Source: Cercospora beticola (taxonomy: Eukaryota > Ascomycota > Dothideomycetes > Mycosphaerellales > Mycosphaerellaceae). From it: DNA of 64,000 nucleotides. Below, piece by piece: positions 49,901-63,274 of this stretch. The stretch covers positions 992,001 through 1,056,000 of the forward strand of contig NC_088937.1 in NCBI RefSeq assembly GCF_033473495.1. Direction: 5' to 3'. Numbering within the stretch: position 1 is the stretch's first letter; each line of letters opens with the position of its first letter. Under the pieces are notes generated by a model. The model was not told the DNA's origin. It did no database searches and saw nothing but the letters and a program-made list of their open reading frames with translations. A program made the position numbers and the translations under genes.

Positions 49901-52900
49901 TCCTACTATAAGGTCTATTCTATAGTTTATAGCGTATACGAGTCGACTAGTTAAAATAGCGAGATACTTACTAAATATAAACTAAGTACTATAATTTCGA
50001 CCTCTAGAGGAAGTAAAATATATATAGATACGTATAGTTTAGAAGTATAAAGCCTACTTAGGCAAGGCTCTTATTAATAGGTTACTAAGTTCGGCTTTAC
50101 TTAGTCTTCGATTCTAATAATATTTTCTCTATTATTTATCTACTAGATAATAGTCTTACTAAATACTAGAATAGCGGAATTATTAGTATAGAGCCGATTA
50201 TACGGTCCTACGATATAGACTTACTAGCTAGACTTAAATTAGGAAGTAATAGCGTACGCCTTGCCTAGTTCGATATAGCGAACTTTAATACCTAAGCCGA
50301 AACGCTACTATCTAATTATCCGGCTAGTAGAACGTATATCTTTATATAAGGTATTGCTCTCTTCGTCTATTTCTTTCTAAATGTCGATAGCTTCTCTTAA
50401 AACAAGCGAGTCGTAGAATAAAGAGTAGAAAGAATTACGTAGACTTTTAGAGGCATCTTCGTAGAGTAAGGTCGTATAGAGCTCTCTAATAGTAGTACCT
50501 AGTACTTTTAACCTAGACTAATTAGAGTCGATATATAATACTATTAGTAAGCTAACTATAAGCCGTTTGTTTATCTAGATAGATTAAATACGCCGTAGCG
50601 CGTATAGTATACTCGACTCTACCTCTCCGGCTAGACGGAAACTTATAGGCAAGAGCGGTCTAAGATCGACTAGGTAGTACGTAGAGGTCGCGAACTATCG
50701 AACTTATATATTAGCCTTATACTAATTGCGATCCGAGCGACTATATATACTACGATTCTTATAGTAGAATACTAAGTCTACTAACGACTCTTTCTAATCC
50801 CGATATCTATTAAGTTCTCGTACTTAGCGAATATTATATACTATAAAACTATATTTAAAGGAAGTAACTAGTAGAATTCTATAATATTTGCTAATCTACT
50901 ATTATATAGATATAGGTCGATTAAGACTCTATATAAATAGGCGATTATAATCCTAGCTATAGTGCCTTTAGCTTTGCGCTATATTATTCGTACTTATAAG
51001 CTACTATAAGGTTCCTCGAGAATCTAGGTAAGACGTATAATATTAGAGGGAATCGAATCCTAAAGGGAGCCTATATTAGCTCCGAATACTACGTCGCGTA
51101 AAGCGGGGCCTCTATAAAGGTACGTAAAGCTATATTCTCGCTCGAATACTAATCTTAGTATAAGCCGAAACTAGGTACCTACGGCGGCTTTTATATTAAT
51201 ATTAGAAGCTATAATAAGTTCTACTACTCTATAGCTACTAATATCGAGAAAGAATTTAAGATATATCTACTTAATAGATATATCGAGAGTAAGCTACTCT
51301 TCGAAATACCGAATCGTTTTATCGGCGCTAAAGGTAATAAGGTAGCGTCTACCGAATATTTCCGTAGTATAGAAATAGATTATAGAACCTATACGTACCG
51401 AAAGTAATTAATAACGGGTCGGATCCGTCCTAGTCGCTACGATAATATCTGCGAAGGCTTCTAGCCGGAGACGATAAATAGAGCGTACTAATTTGTCGTT
51501 TATATAGAAATAAATAATATAATTAAGAAGCTCGGTCGGTAGTATTACGAAGCGACTATCTCTAAGTCTAAGGAGGAATTCCCGATATACTATTAACTAG
51601 AGCATAATATTTCGTTTTTTAATTTCGTCTATAGTACTAGTATACGAAGCTTAGAGTATCTCGTTAACTATAGCTATCCTCGAATTCGTTAGGGGTCCGA
51701 AGTATATATATTTTAGAGTTACTTATCTAGTAGGTATATTTAAGAAATATAAAGGTTTTAAAAATATCGTATATAGTTAATAGTAGATTTAAGGATAAAA
51801 TAATAACTAGAAGAGCGACAGTACTACCTTTATATAATATATTCTACTATACTACGCTCTATAACTCCTATAAAAGCAGGCGTTAGCGCGGTATTAGCGT
51901 AGGAGATACTATCGAAGCGACTAAGCCTATAGGGGATTATCTACTTATAGCGGGCGAATTAAACTATAATTATAGTATTTCTATAGAGAGTATATATCTA
52001 CGACGCCTATCGTATACTATATATTCTATAAGCTAGTAAATAGCGTACTCCTATTCTATAGCCTTCGCTACCGACTAAATAGAGTCTAACTAGCGTCGCG
52101 AAGGCTATAGCTAAGTATCGATTAGGAATAGAAGTATAAGTATCGTATATACTACTCTCGAAGAGTTAGCGTTAAAGGAGATTAGAAGAAATATACGCTA
52201 AAAGCCTTACTCTATTTAGTTAGTACGTAGTAATATCTAGAAAACCGATTTTGTCTTTTTAGGATCTATCGATATACAGCGCACTTAATACGCTAATACC
52301 TTCGCGACTCTGCCGTAAGCGCGACTAGAATATAAGGAGAAGTAGGACTAAATAAATAAGTATATATCGATAATAGTATATATTATTAACTAAGCTATAT
52401 AGATACGGTAATAACGAGCGTATATTATATAGTAGTAGTATATAAAGCTTAAATAAGCGAGATCTTATAACTAGATACTACTTAACTATATAGTAATAGT
52501 AGGCTAACTAGACGTAGGCCGCGTAACTAATATAGCTCTCGAAGTCGTTAACCTACGTTTAAGCTCGATATTAGATCTCGTATTCCTCTTTATAAAAGTA
52601 CGTTAATAATATAACCTGTTTACTATACGAAGTAGTAAGTATAGACTAAGCCTATAGCTATAGTATACTATAATTAGCAGATTAATATTTTAGTATAATA
52701 GAACTTATAGCGTCTCGACCGGCTATATCGTCTATACGTAAAATCCTCCTATAGTAGTAGTAGTAGTATAGACAGAGCTATTTAATTAGCTATTAAGGCT
52801 TTCTAATATATACGATAGTAGCTAGAGAACTTATAGTAGACGTAGTAAAAGATCTAGATATAGGCTTCTCTAGCTATAGAAAACTACTTAAGAGGTTATA

Positions 52901-55900
52901 GCTAGAGATAAGCGTATAGAGATAGTTTATACGTACTAGTAGGCTATCGAATAGGCTATATACTAGACGAACGCTCTAATGTTTAGATACTCTACCGATA
53001 CGTTATAAGTATATATCGCCTAGCTAATCTCTAGAGGAAGCTATAGTACTAGTTAGTACTACTACGACTAAATAGAAACTAACCGACCTTAGACGATAGT
53101 CGTAGTATATATAGAACGATAGTACTTAGAGCAAAGATATAGATAGTTCCCGGCTAAAGTAGCTACTAGAGTTACTATAATAAATCGAAAGCTCGAAGGC
53201 CGATAGCTACTTAGTTAAGTTAAAGTATTATAAGTCCTAATTAGAGTAAGAAACGCGCTTTATAAATGTTCTATACTAGTATTAGGTTTCGTATAGGCCT
53301 AGTTCCGCAAATACGAACGCTCTCTTCTGCTCCGAATACCTCGTACTCTAGTATTATTATATAGCCTCTAGAGAATATCTAATAATATTAGTCGTTATCG
53401 TTATAGCTAATTCGTTATTTCTTATAAGGACTAAGATAAGAAGGATATTAATAGCTATCTATTTATATAGCCTATAGAACTAGTCTTACTACTACGAATT
53501 CTAGAAAGCGAAAGCAATAAGACAAATCCTAAAGAAAGTACTCTAAATAATAAAGCTAATCTATATATCGTTTATCGCTTAATATCTAGCGAAGTAGAGT
53601 TAAGGAGAGACGTAACGTAATACCTGCCTTACGAATATATACTATAGCTTATAATAGGGAATATATATAGACTAAGCTAAGCAATATAATAATAAAGCTA
53701 TTATAGTAGAGAAATTACCGATTCTAGATAAAGCCGAACTTAAGAGACTAAAATAGTAGATAGAGAGAGTTGTTATATAAAGGCCTCGTATCTACAAATA
53801 AGTTACCTTATCCGAACTATTATCTCGCGGTATACTAGAAGATAGTACTAGATAGCCGTTATAGCTTAATATTATATATAACGAAATAAGTAGACGAGAA
53901 CAAATTATAATCTAAATATATAATTAGCTCTCTACTAGTAGTCTATTTAATATAGTAATTATATTACGTATACTACTAGTTACTAAGATATTATACTATA
54001 TCTACTAAGGTATACGGCTCTTACGAATACGATTAACGAAGATATCGAGTCGGAAGATTCTATATAAAGTTCTATTAATCGTAGTCTAATTACGACTTAC
54101 TAACCGGTCGATAACTCTTTTATAATCTCTTTGCGACCTTACTATTAGCGATAGAAGTCTCGGAAGTAGTATTAAAGTCGAGGAGAGAACTTAACTATAG
54201 CTCTCCTACTATACGCCGAGACCTCGAGTTAGATACTTAATTAAGACAAACTACGAAGCTTAGTACCTTATAATACTTACGATTAATCTAATTAAGATTC
54301 CGAACTCTCTAGAGCGAAGTATAGATTCGCCGAGATCTAGTCGATAGCCGAGGACAGCCTGCTTATATACTAGAGTATCTATATATTATAAACATTTCGG
54401 ACAAACCTATATATAGTCTAATAATCGCGACTATTTTAATCTATAAAGTTAAATTTATAGATAATATATCGATAATACTTCGAGGAAGAGCTATCGAGCT
54501 CTACGTAATACCCGAATATCTTAATAGCTTTATAGTCGTATAAGATAGAAAATATAAGTATCTCCCGGTATAGCTCCTACTCGTACTTTACTAATCGAAA
54601 AAGCTCGATAATAGCCTTAAGTATAATAGTTATACTATATAGGTTTTAGCGATCGGTAATATCTAGCGCCGCCGCGCTATACTTTACCTCGTAGGTAAGG
54701 AATAAAAAGTATATATAATATATAGCTATAAATATAGATTAATTTATTAGATTACCGATAAGGAGTTATATTCTATCTAGCTAACCTTAAGTAAAGGCCT
54801 CTCGGCGGAAGCTAATAGTATAGTTAGGCTACGGGCGCGGTTTAGTAACGGAAACGCAATTATTCTAACCTTTATTAACAGACTCGACTAGAGATATAAG
54901 ATATATAGCGCCGAAATCTATAAGTTCTTCTACCGAAGGTATAATTAGGTAGGAGATATCTTAAATAACCTTTGCTTTATTCCTACTTTAGAGCTATTAA
55001 TAGGTAAGCTTAAATACGTTCTCGGAGAATCGCGATAATAATAGAATCGGCTACTAGTAGTAAGAAGATTCTAATATACTACTTTGCTAGAGTCGAGCGG
55101 CTCTATACTACTTTTAAATATATAGCTATTCTTCGTAGCTAGAAGCGCGATATAACGAGCGTCCTAGTAGGTAGTTCCTATAATATCTCTCGGGTTTAAG
55201 TCGCTTAAGGTGCCGCTCGCTTACTATAATCGTATATTAAGAGATATCGATAAGCGCTTTCTAGCGAGGATATTTATAACTCTATACTCTTACTTATACT
55301 CTATAGCCTATAGAGATTCGTCCTATTTGCTAGAACGCTTTAGCTAATAAAGATTCTCCGTCTAGAATACTATAGTAGCTCTCTTACTATTAATATACTC
55401 CTCTATTAACCTATCTCTTATTCTATATAGTCTACGATATTAGTATATAGTAGCCTTAGTTACGTTTCGTACTATACTCTCGGATTAACTTCGTTTACGA
55501 GTAATAGTCGATACTAGGCTAATAGATAGTAGAATACTAAATTAGTAGTATATCGTATAGTATACCTAGCTCTATACTATACGTATAGAGGTAGGGAGCT
55601 AGATACGGAAGATATAAGAGATACTAAATAAGATACTCTATAGTAGAAGTATACTCTCAGATTACTTCGGTACGAACCGAAGATCTAATTATAACTATAA
55701 GCTAGATTATAGTTTATATATAGAGAGGTTTATATAATACGTAAATCCGATATCTACTTATACTCTAGCTATAAGTTTATAGTAACGCGTCGGCTTATAA
55801 GCGGAAATTACGACGACTATATACTATACTATACTCCTTATAAAGCTTAGCCTATACTTTTAACTTAACGTCCTCTATAGCTCCGAAGTCTAGATCTTAA

Positions 55901-58900
55901 GATAAATAACCTTTCCGCTATATACCTACTATCCTCGATACTACGCTATCCTCCTAATATAGCTAGCCTAGGTATAGATATTCCTATAAGTGCGTATACC
56001 TATCTTCCGCTATAGTTACTCTTCTATATTCTACCTTTACTTTAATAAATATTAGATCGCGCGCTATAGCGTCGAAGTAGTCTCGGTCTCGTAGCTAATA
56101 GTATACTTCCTATCGTCGGTTACTAGAATATAGTATATTTATTTAAATTTACTTACCGTAAGCTATATCTAAAATAAAATCCCGATAGCCTTACCTTTTT
56201 CTAAAATTAATTCCCTAGTCTAGAATCCTATAGCTCGGCTTTAATAATATACTTAGATATTTTTCGCTTATCGAGCTCCTCTTAATAGTATACTAGGTAG
56301 ATATCTTTACAAAACTCGGTATTCTTATTATAACGTTCGCCTATTAGTAAATTAGAGCATCTCTTTAATAACTTAAAGATACCGATATAGTCTTTCTACT
56401 ACGATAATATACTTTAGGCACTACTCTAAGATAGAGTACTATCTAATTATATTCGTCTTTTAAAAATAGGTAGTCTAATATATTTCTAATACTTGCTATA
56501 AAATAAGTTAATAGTGTTTTGCTTACTAGTTGCCTTATACGTTTATCTTAAATATAGAAGTTCTAAAATAACTTATAGGAGCTAGGGAAATAACCCGTAT
56601 TTCGAGTATACCTAAACATAATAGTACTATATTATCTATACGATAGGGGTTATAGCAATATAGCTCGAATTACGATCCCGCTCTATAGATCCGAGGCCGA
56701 CTCTAGTAAGCCTATAACGCCGGAGGAAGTAGAGCAGATTATAATATAATTAGAAGTCGCGTAATAGATATAATAATAATAGTATACGCTATTCGACTAT
56801 ATAGATACTATTACGTACGCCTACTATATAGGTATAACAAATTAGGTATAATTAGAACGTACTAATAATAACGGAGATACTCGTGCCTACTCCTAGCTAA
56901 AGCGAATAGAGTTTAAGTAGTAAGTAATATAATTAAAAGGTTAGTATTTTGTCTGCTTTCTATCTCTAAATATATATACTTAGTTAGAAAACATTATACT
57001 AATTCTATAACTAGTCTTTAGTTCTAAGAGATAGCCGGATATAGATTTTCGTACTAAACGGCCTAAGCTACTAGGCTACTAAATATTTCTAAGATCCCTA
57101 TACGCTATTTTGTATTAGAAAGCAAGTATCGGATTTCCTAAAGTTTGCTATTATCTCTATTTCCTTATTCTTATATAGGCCTAAGTTTAATCTAGTAGTC
57201 TATAATAAAATCTTAAGCGTAGAGCTTCTCTAAAAACAACGAATAACTCTCGAGAGATATAAGGTCGACTAATTTACTATCCTACTTACTAATCTTAAAT
57301 AGCTAGTATAATAGAACACGTCCTACGCGGCTCTTATAAAGTATAGCGAACGGTACGAACGATTTATTACTAATATATACCTCTAAACTATCTATAAGAT
57401 TTGTTCGTATAGTTTATAGCGAGACTCGGATAATACCTTATATAGCAAAGATACTATTATAGACTACCTTCGCTATATTAGCTTTAGTATATTCCCGGGA
57501 AAGCGCCCTTATTTACCCTCCTTTTAGTATATTCTAATAGAGACGTATATAGACTATATATCGGTAAGGCTATAACGTAAGACTAGGCGCGTAAGATCTT
57601 ATCCTTAGCTATAGTTTCGCCTAAAACCTATTTAAATCGTATAAAATTTGCGATTATATAATACTTCTTATATTTAAGGTACGTCTCTAGCTCGTCGCCT
57701 CTATTCGAAGTAATAGGATATAGAAAGCATTTGTATTCCGAACTAGTAATAGAGTTAATAGACTATTTATCTCTTGCCTTCTAAGTAAGTCGAGAGCTAT
57801 TTATAGCGTCGACTTTAATAGTAGCTATATCTATTATCGGTAAAGCTATTCTTATTCGGTATTCGTATATACGCCCTTTCTATAGCAGAAGAACTTATTT
57901 AATATTAGACCTAGGAATAAGTATTGCTACTACTTATTTAAACGTTCTAGTATAACTATAAACGGCTAAGCTAAGGCTTATACTATTACGTCTATACGAA
58001 TATTACCGACTAGTAATATTCGTATAGTCTACGTACCGCTCTATTACTATCTACTATAGTAGTAATATATATTAAGTATAACGATAGAGTAGCTTAGTAT
58101 ATACTCTTATAAGTATAAAAGCTAGTTTCGAGTTACCGATATTCTACGTAAGCTCTTTAGACCTACCCGGATTAGCTACTAGGAGGTATATTTAGATAAT
58201 CCTTCCTTCGCTTACTCTTATAAGTAATATACTTCTCTATAGAACCTACTATAGTCGTACTAATCTACGACTCCTACCTAGAGGCTAGGAACTTCCTTAG
58301 TACGAGTTAGCTAACGATACTTATCTAGTTAACGGCCGATAACTCTATCGAGATTCGCCTTATAGTTACTCTATTACCTTTCTCTAAAGTACTACGGCAA
58401 TAGATCTAGAAGTACGAGATCGAAGCCTTAGCTTTAACGTCTCGGAATAACCTAGAATCGAGCGACTTCGTATCGAACGTATAGAAGGAAGCCTAAAATA
58501 TAGCTAACTATCTCTATTAGCCTATATATTAGAGCTTCGAAGACTAGCCGATCGCGATATATAATACTACTATAGCGACGGAATAAACGGAGTATCTTAC
58601 TACGTTTAGAAAGGCGCTAAATACTAGCTTATAGATATACTCGCTATCTTAATACTAGGAGGTTAATACCGTATAGGCCTCTCCTTCTATAACTAGCTCT
58701 ATAATAGTAAGACTTGCTCTAGATAACGGAGACTAGGAGAAACCTACTAAAAGACTACGACCCGGCTCTAGTAAAGAGGAATTAAGTCGCAATACTAAGA
58801 ATATATATATCCTAATTCTAGATAGCGCGACTAGGCTAAATAGTAGAGAATAGACTAACTAGTAGTCCCTCTTATATTTAGCTCTATTTAATTATAAATC

Positions 58901-60010
58901 GGTTAAGGATCTATAGGAGCTAGTAGAAGAGTTAGACGTCTAGTCGTAAAAAGTAGAAACATAATCGTTCCTTATAGATCTCCTATATAGCGCCGCGCTA
59001 AAAGTAGCCTTATAGAACTATAGAAGTAGCTCTAGAAGTAGATATAAGAAGAGTAGAGGCGAGTATTAAAGGAGGTATAAGCTAAGGAAATAGTTTAAAG
59101 TCTTAGTTATAGTCGTAAACTAGCTATCGATCGTCGAAGGCTCTAGAGTACTTAATATCTTAGAGGCACTTTCTCTCGGTACGAAGAATATATATCGCTT
59201 CTATCGTAGATAGTTTTACTCCTAGAATAGTCTACGCGTTAATACGGCAATAGAGAAGCTTATTTCTTATTTTCTCGAAAGGAATAGAGAATTAGACGAT
59301 TAGCGTAATATTTCGTAGTAGTATCGGATTAACTCTATAGTAGAGCTATCTAGAATAATCGGATCTAAGTAGATATTAAGAAGAAATTACTTAACTTCTA
59401 AGCTAATCTAGAGTAGTATATAGGAGATCTATAGCTAAATAGGCCTAAATTAAGAGCATTTAATATACGAGCCGCCGTACCTATCGAGTAGTAATAAAGC
59501 TTATAACGATATTTAATAAAAGGACTCGACGTAGTACGGTATAGTTCCTTATATATAGGACGATAGTTCTGCCTATATATTCGAAGCCTTACTAATATCG
59601 AACTATAATAACGCTTAAGGAATATTATTATAGCTACCGCTTACGAACTATACGAGTACGGGTATCGACGGCTTTACTATAAGCTTTTAGGACGACTCGT
59701 AGGATCTATATATAAGTAGTCCTACGATAGGTTTCCCTAATATATCGTACGATATATTCGAAGCTATTCTAAGTAGAACATAACTACTAATATCGTTCTA
59801 CCTTTACTACTACTAGGCTTCCCGACGTAGTCGCTACGCTATAGTATACTATCGCCCGGGTTTAGCGTCTCTTCTTACTAGCTTAATACTATACTTAGGT
59901 CGTCCGCCTATATAAAGGAGTACTAGCCGCTTTCGCTGTCGAGCCGAGTTAACGCAATAGTAAAGTATATCGAGCCTGTCGCGCCGGTTATACGAGCCGA
60001 GTCAATTTTG
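40931..60010. repeat. RIP-saturated block, original elements not identified
   Basis: About 19 kb with the same loss of CpA/TpG. The only methionine-to-stop frame of some length (45,675-45,905) is what such composition gives by chance. No family-specific motif, tandem repeat with a coding period, or terminal repeat was recognised. From about 59,930 CpA and TpG reappear and the sequence passes into ordinary composition by 60,010. Confidence 0.6.
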
Positions 60011-61260
60011 CGTAGCTTTGCAACTTTAACGCTAACGGGCTTAATCCTGTCCGCGGGAGGATATAGTCGTTTAGCAGCGGCTTGCAGGCTCTATTGATAC
60101 TAATCAGCATAGGCATCCCTCTTAGTGACATCTTATCCACTTGCTACCTCTTATGCACATTTTACGATCTGTCGGCAAGTTTCGGTAGGGCGGTACTCCA
60201 GTAGTCCAGGCGACTCCGTCTCGATTCGTGCGTTAGCGACCTCGCGGCCGGCAAGTTCACAGAGGTTTCGAGGTGCCGCATCCCGCACTATCACGAATCC
60301 TGTGTGCTGTGCCATTTACGGCGGCGTTAGATATAGAGGAATCGCGAGCTGGTTGCCGAAAGATCCCTGAGCTTAGCCGAAGCGGGCCGTTAGTCTAGTC
60401 CAGAGCTTAAGTTAACTAGGGCGAACGCCGTGCAACATCACTTCCAATCTCTGCTATCGCTCTCGCATTGCATGCTCATTAAGCTGAGGCATCGGGGCTT
60501 GCCCTTGACGAGGCATTCATGTATCAAGTCGCTTCCTTTCAAAATACTTACAAGATCATCAGTTCGATGGCAACGTCGTTCATGCTGGCTGCACACAAGA
60601 GCGTCTGGTCAGCAAGACTACGCCATTGGGAGCACACGGGCTGAACAGGAATGCTTGAGACTCAGCCTGCAGACAGCCACCAATATCTGTGGAGCCATCA
60701 GATAAACAAAATCCTAGACTAGGAAACCAGCGTACGAGCCTTGGTGGAGCGGCATCACCAGTACAGCGCGACAGGGCTGGCAAACGGATTGGAGAAGCAG
60801 GGTGATTTCTAGCTTTAGATCTTTGTATAGCAAAATGTTCGAAAATCTTGCAGGCTCTATTCAATTATCTTGCTATATCCGGCTGGCCCTCCTGGTCTAG
60901 TAATTTTATTGCGGTGCAGTGGGTCCCGGTGATAGAGGCGCGTTGGTACATCCATACCGTTATGCTTCAAGCCATACCGTCACGAAACGCACGGTACGTC
61001 TAGACATGCATGTACACAGGAAGAATTCGTACGGTAGAATCTCTCAGTCCAATCCAGGGGGAGCCGGAGGATGAATCGAATTCGCGGAAGACCAATGCAC
61101 CCCACCCCACCTTGACAGATCAGATGGATGTAGATTTGAGCTATATATATATTGGAGTCTTTACCTGCTCCTCGAGATATTACCTCGACCAAGCAGCAGT
61201 CTGCGTTTTTCCGACAACGATACATCAGCTATCACTTCGGCTCCAAACATATTCATTCCG
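60011..61260. other. Ordinary-composition stretch right of the RIP block, no recognised gene
   Basis: Short frames at 60,125-60,370 and 60,430-60,705 (plus) and 60,580-60,864 (minus) lack recognisable domains. A TATA-like run (TATATATATATT) lies at about 61,142-61,153, upstream of the Cys-rich frame, and might belong to its promoter. Confidence 0.4.
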
Positions 61261-61524
61261 TTGACGACCAAGTATGGCAAAGACACATCGTTACCGGACA
61301 CACGTGACACTGATGCGCTTCAACAGTCTTACAGCGAAATGTGCGGCGTCGAGACTTTCCAATTCATTGATTGCGGGCACACGATGCAGGGCAGAATCAT
61401 TCATTGCCAATATTACGGGACGGTGCACACCGAAAAATGTATCGACCTCAACAGAACCGTCAGATGCCACGGCAAATGCGAGCCGTGCAAGCGAGCTGAA
61501 ACTGCTACGAAGGGATCGAAGTAG
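61261..61524 (+). CDS. Small Cys-rich protein, function unknown, start not resolved
   Basis: The frame ends at TAG 61,522-61,524. It contains seven Cys in its last 60 residues, including 'FQFIDCGHTMQGRIIHC', 'EKCIDL' and 'CHGKCEPCKR'; the C-G-H and C-x3-C-x2-C spacing looks like a small zinc-binding fold seen in many uncharacterised fungal proteins. There is no ATG in this frame near the 5' end: it begins with TTG at 61,261 and the frame is open further upstream, so an upstream exon with an ATG is likely. An overlapping frame (61,274-61,618) starts with ATG but loses the Cys pattern, so I prefer this one. Not RIP-mutated. Confidence 0.4.
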   Translation: MTTKYGKDTSLPDTRDTDALQQSYSEMCGVETFQFIDCGHTMQGRIIHCQYYGTVHTEKCIDLNRTVRCHGKCEPCKRAETATKGSK

Positions 61525-63274
61525 CAGCATGATGGGGGCATTTTCGATGGTTGCAGAGCCACCAAGCGTTTGTGAGCATTGTTACTTCTTGGGGCTCGGG
61601 GATCATATGCTCACCTAGGAGGCATTCGGTGGATACTGGCGGTTTCGATTCGGCACAATCAATGCTACTGATCGTGGGCAGTTTTATGTTCATCAGACAA
61701 AGATTTAATTGTTCTTAGCCATCCATTGTCGTTCGCTACTATGTAGCCATCATTCGCTATCGATACGTGTTCTGCGTCGCGTGTTCCTGCGGAGAATCGT
61801 ACTTCTCTTGTTCTTCTTTATTTTTCTTCTTCTCTTACGACTAGGACTCAAATGGGACAGTTTCACATGGCGGGTATCATGCGGCGTGGACCGGGATACA
61901 ATTCAGCAAAGAGGGTGCAACAAGAAAGCTCAAAGCAGGATGCAATCAGAATAACGTAGCAGGAAATATTACACGCGATGATCAATTTACCCAAGGTCCA
62001 CCCTGATTGCTCGCCGAGCGTTCTCAAGACTATCCGTGCTCTCATGATGGTTGGCCACCTTTCTCGAAAGGGACTTTTCGATGTTACTGCGGCCTTCGTT
62101 TCGAAAGTGAATTGGTATCTCGACAACTGCCTGCATGATTATAAGCTGCGCTTGTAACCTCGACTGGTTCAGATCACGACATACCACGTTTCTCTTTCCT
62201 GGTCTGGAGACCTGTCACGTTTGGTGGACAGATCCGGTGTGTATCAGCGTAAACTTGGCCTGCTTAGCGATCAGCATATCGTTTGGCGCGGGGAGTGGAG
62301 TCATTTACACCAAGATGCTACGCGGTATTGGCGATGCTTGCACGAGTACGTGACTTCAATGTGTGCACACATGATTAGTGCTGCCTGATACAAGGCAGGG
62401 AGAGAAAGGAAGTGCAAATTCGTGCTTCATATAGTGCGGACCTAAGAGCGCGCTGTGTGTAATGAGAGATCGCTGGTCATGCTTCTGCTCGCGCTGGCGC
62501 ACCTCCCGAACGTTATCCTTGGACGGCTTCTTCCTCCATATGCTGATCGGCACTTGTGTACTTTCGTGAAAGATATGGCGCAGGCCACCTTCCGTTCAAT
62601 TGTCCTCTTTGTATCGGTGACCACATTTTCTACAGGAGTAGAATATTGTAGTCCCTTCATCTGCACTACGCAGCTGGAGTTCTGTGAAATACATCTCCGG
62701 CGCAGAGCACTTCTCGCATTGCTGCTCGATCCGCTGCCCTTTCTTCAATTGTTCTTCCGACACCTCTTGAATAGCGCCATGCAGCCTTGTCCGAAGCGCG
62801 GACGGGAAAGTAGTCGCTCGCGATGTCTCGGTCTTGCGATGCGGCCAGTTGTCTACAGACAGTCAGCTGTTTGCCAATTGACCAGACGGCGACTTACGTA
62901 CTCTGATTCGTACTGCCGCATACAGCGCACGAGATTTCCAAGCGCGACGAGGCTACTCTCTCGAGCAGGTTACCGCAGGTGATGCAGAAGCAGAGGCCTC
63001 CGACTAACGCCATGTGACATGGTGTTGAATAGAGAAGCGGCATTCTCCAGTGCACATATATTTGCTGTTAGAGTCACGTGGAGCTTTGATTATGTAATCA
63101 TTTCATCATGTCCCAGAGATCTTCTCTCTTGCACCACTGTGGCATTTGTGAAAAACACGAACATAGCGAGAATCTCACTTTTCGGAATTCAGTCGTAATA
63201 ACGTGCAACATATCCATCCAAGAAGGCACTGCATCGCTGCGTAGTCAGACGCGTCGCCCACCGCGCCTGCTGCG
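61525..63274. other. Ordinary-composition stretch, no recognised gene
   Basis: The longest frame, 62,455-62,982 (plus, begins GTG), has a hydrophobic first half and no family I recognise. Frames at 61,709-61,954, 61,863-62,126 (minus) and 62,135-62,353 overlap one another and show nothing specific. The last part (about 63,100-63,274) should hold the 5' untranslated region of the LINE that follows. Confidence 0.4.

Noticed and set aside
56900..59900. Several plus-strand frames that look continuous after RIP correction, considered as DUF3435-like or helicase-like
   Set aside because: Competing frames were equally open, and none showed a recombinase, helicase or other catalytic motif.
5990..60010. 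AT-rich block considered as a centromere or a subtelomere
   Set aside because: No telomeric repeat (TTAGGG) array and no satellite other than the TPR arrays was seen. The composition is explained by RIP, and chromosomal position cannot be judged from the window.
62455..62982. 175-codon plus-strand frame starting with GTG
   Set aside because: No ATG at its start, no domain, and overlapping frames on both strands; not supportable as a gene.
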